In this document: positions 63,536 through 64,000 of the stretch, piece after piece
Layout: every line of letters starts with the position of its first letter
Numbering within the stretch: the first letter of the stretch is position 1
DNA from: Bacillus sp. 2B10
GTDB taxonomy: Bacteria; Pseudomonadota; Alphaproteobacteria; Sphingomonadales; Sphingomonadaceae
Assembly (NCBI GenBank): GCA_003946805.1
Contig: RPSH01000016.1
Location: forward strand, 1-64,000
Length of the DNA stretch: 64,000 bases
Direction of reading: 5' to 3'
The notes under the pieces: generated by a model
What the model saw: only the letters and a program-made list of their open reading frames with translations
The model's database searches: none
What the model was told of the DNA's origin: nothing
Program-made: the position numbers and the translations under genes

Positions 63536-64000
63536 ATGAAGATCAGCGGCGTCGACATTCGCCCCGGCAACATCATCGAATATGAAGGCGGCATCTGGCG
63601 CGCGGTGAAGATCCAGCATACGCAGCCGGGCAAGGGCGGCGCCTATATGCAGGTCGAACTGAAGAACCTGCGCGACGGCCGCAAGAACAACGTCCGGTTC
63701 CGCTCCGCCGAAAGCGTCGAGCGAATCCGGCTGGATACCAAGGACTTCCAGTTCCTGTATCCCGAAGGCGACACGCTCGTGTTCATGGACAAGATCACCT
63801 ACGATCAGGTGACGCTGCCCCGCGACCTGCTGGGCGATGCCGCCGCGTTCCTGCAGGACGGCATGGATGTCGTCATGGAAATGTACGACGAGGAAGCGAT
63901 CAGCGTCCAGCTGCCCGACACGATCGAGGCGACGATCGTCGAGGCCGATGCGGTGGTGAAGGGCCAGACGGCATCGTCGTCCTACAAGCCCGCCGTGCTC
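63536..64000 (+). CDS. efp: Elongation factor P (3' end cut by window)
   Basis: EF-P eases translation of polyproline stretches. 155 codons are visible of about 188 expected: [25 protein letters not shown], the loop [14 protein letters not shown] with Lys33 at the modification position, then the two OB domains ([18 protein letters not shown]). The frame is open to the window edge. The ATG at 63536 lies 38 bp after the M23 gene. Confidence 0.95.
   Translation, partial: MKISGVDIRPGNIIEYEGGIWRAVKIQHTQPGKGGAYMQVELKNLRDGRKNNVRFRSAESVERIRLDTKDFQFLYPEGDTLVFMDKITYDQVTLPRDLLGDAAAFLQDGMDVVMEMYDEEAISVQLPDTIEATIVEADAVVKGQTASSSYKPAVL

Overview
The window reads as a chromosome segment of a high-GC alphaproteobacterium, most likely Sphingomonas or a close sphingomonad. 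Reasons: uniformly GC-rich codon use, gene orders such as ETF-QO / TPR / ispE and zapA / 6S RNA / formyltetrahydrofolate cyclo-ligase, an arginine succinyltransferase (AST) cluster, and many small mirror-image intergenic repeats (GTACCCCCGCGCAGG-type arms). This assignment is inference; no database search was possible. No prophage, insertion sequence, CRISPR array or integrase is visible. Nearly every base is coding, and genes often overlap by 4 nt (ATGA or GTGA), which points to long operons.

Layout. 1-10.7 kb (+ strand after a partial uracil-DNA glycosylase): ETF-ubiquinone oxidoreductase, TPR protein, ispE, enoyl-CoA hydratase, N-formylglutamate amidohydrolase, ilvD, lipoprotein, NAD(P)HX repair enzyme, RNA m5U methyltransferase. 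10.8-15.3 kb: truA and fmt (-), then recR, def and rmuC (+). 15.2-21 kb (-): M20 hydrolase, astA, astB, small membrane protein, SPOUT methyltransferase, agmatinase-family protein. 21.4-30 kb: DUF481 protein, rppH, deacetylase, photolyase, hisI, purF, SDR, prolyl-4-hydroxylase-like protein. 30.2-41.5 kb: a complete propionyl-CoA to succinyl-CoA set (pccA, pccB, mce, scpA) with bioB, interleaved with an extradiol dioxygenase, an orphan 2Fe-2S protein, an RcnB-like protein and an enoyl-CoA hydratase. 41.6-47.4 kb: GH13 glucosidase with a GT4 glycosyltransferase, then bioF-bioD-bioA (-). 47.5-52.5 kb: AI-2E transporter, two near-identical tRNA-Asp units, GhrA-like dehydrogenase, acyltransferase-like membrane protein, M20 amidohydrolase. 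52.5-54 kb (-): coiled-coil protein, zapA, a 6S RNA candidate, cyclo-ligase, DUF2842. 54-61.9 kb (+): tkt, gap, MOSC protein, pgk, a RHH/MazF toxin-antitoxin pair, class I aldolase, thiE. 61.9-64 kb (+): L,D-transpeptidase, M23 peptidase, efp (cut by the window end).

How the genes work together. Biotin genes (bioFDA, bioB) supply the cofactor of the PccA/PccB carboxylase, whose product runs through Mce and B12-dependent mutase into the TCA cycle. The AST genes degrade arginine, with an M20 hydrolase placed where AstE might be expected. thiE makes the thiamine phosphate needed by transketolase, encoded in the same run.

Most notable points: repeat elements that have entered coding sequence (bioB N-terminus; agmatinase C-terminus, which also runs antisense into rmuC), the toxin-antitoxin pair inside the glycolytic operon, the M20 hydrolase in the AST operon, the 6S RNA with a visible terminal helix, the duplicated tRNA-Asp unit, and composite repeat clusters at 29 and 60.7 kb. 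I found no clearly new defence or biosynthetic system; the window is mostly core genome.
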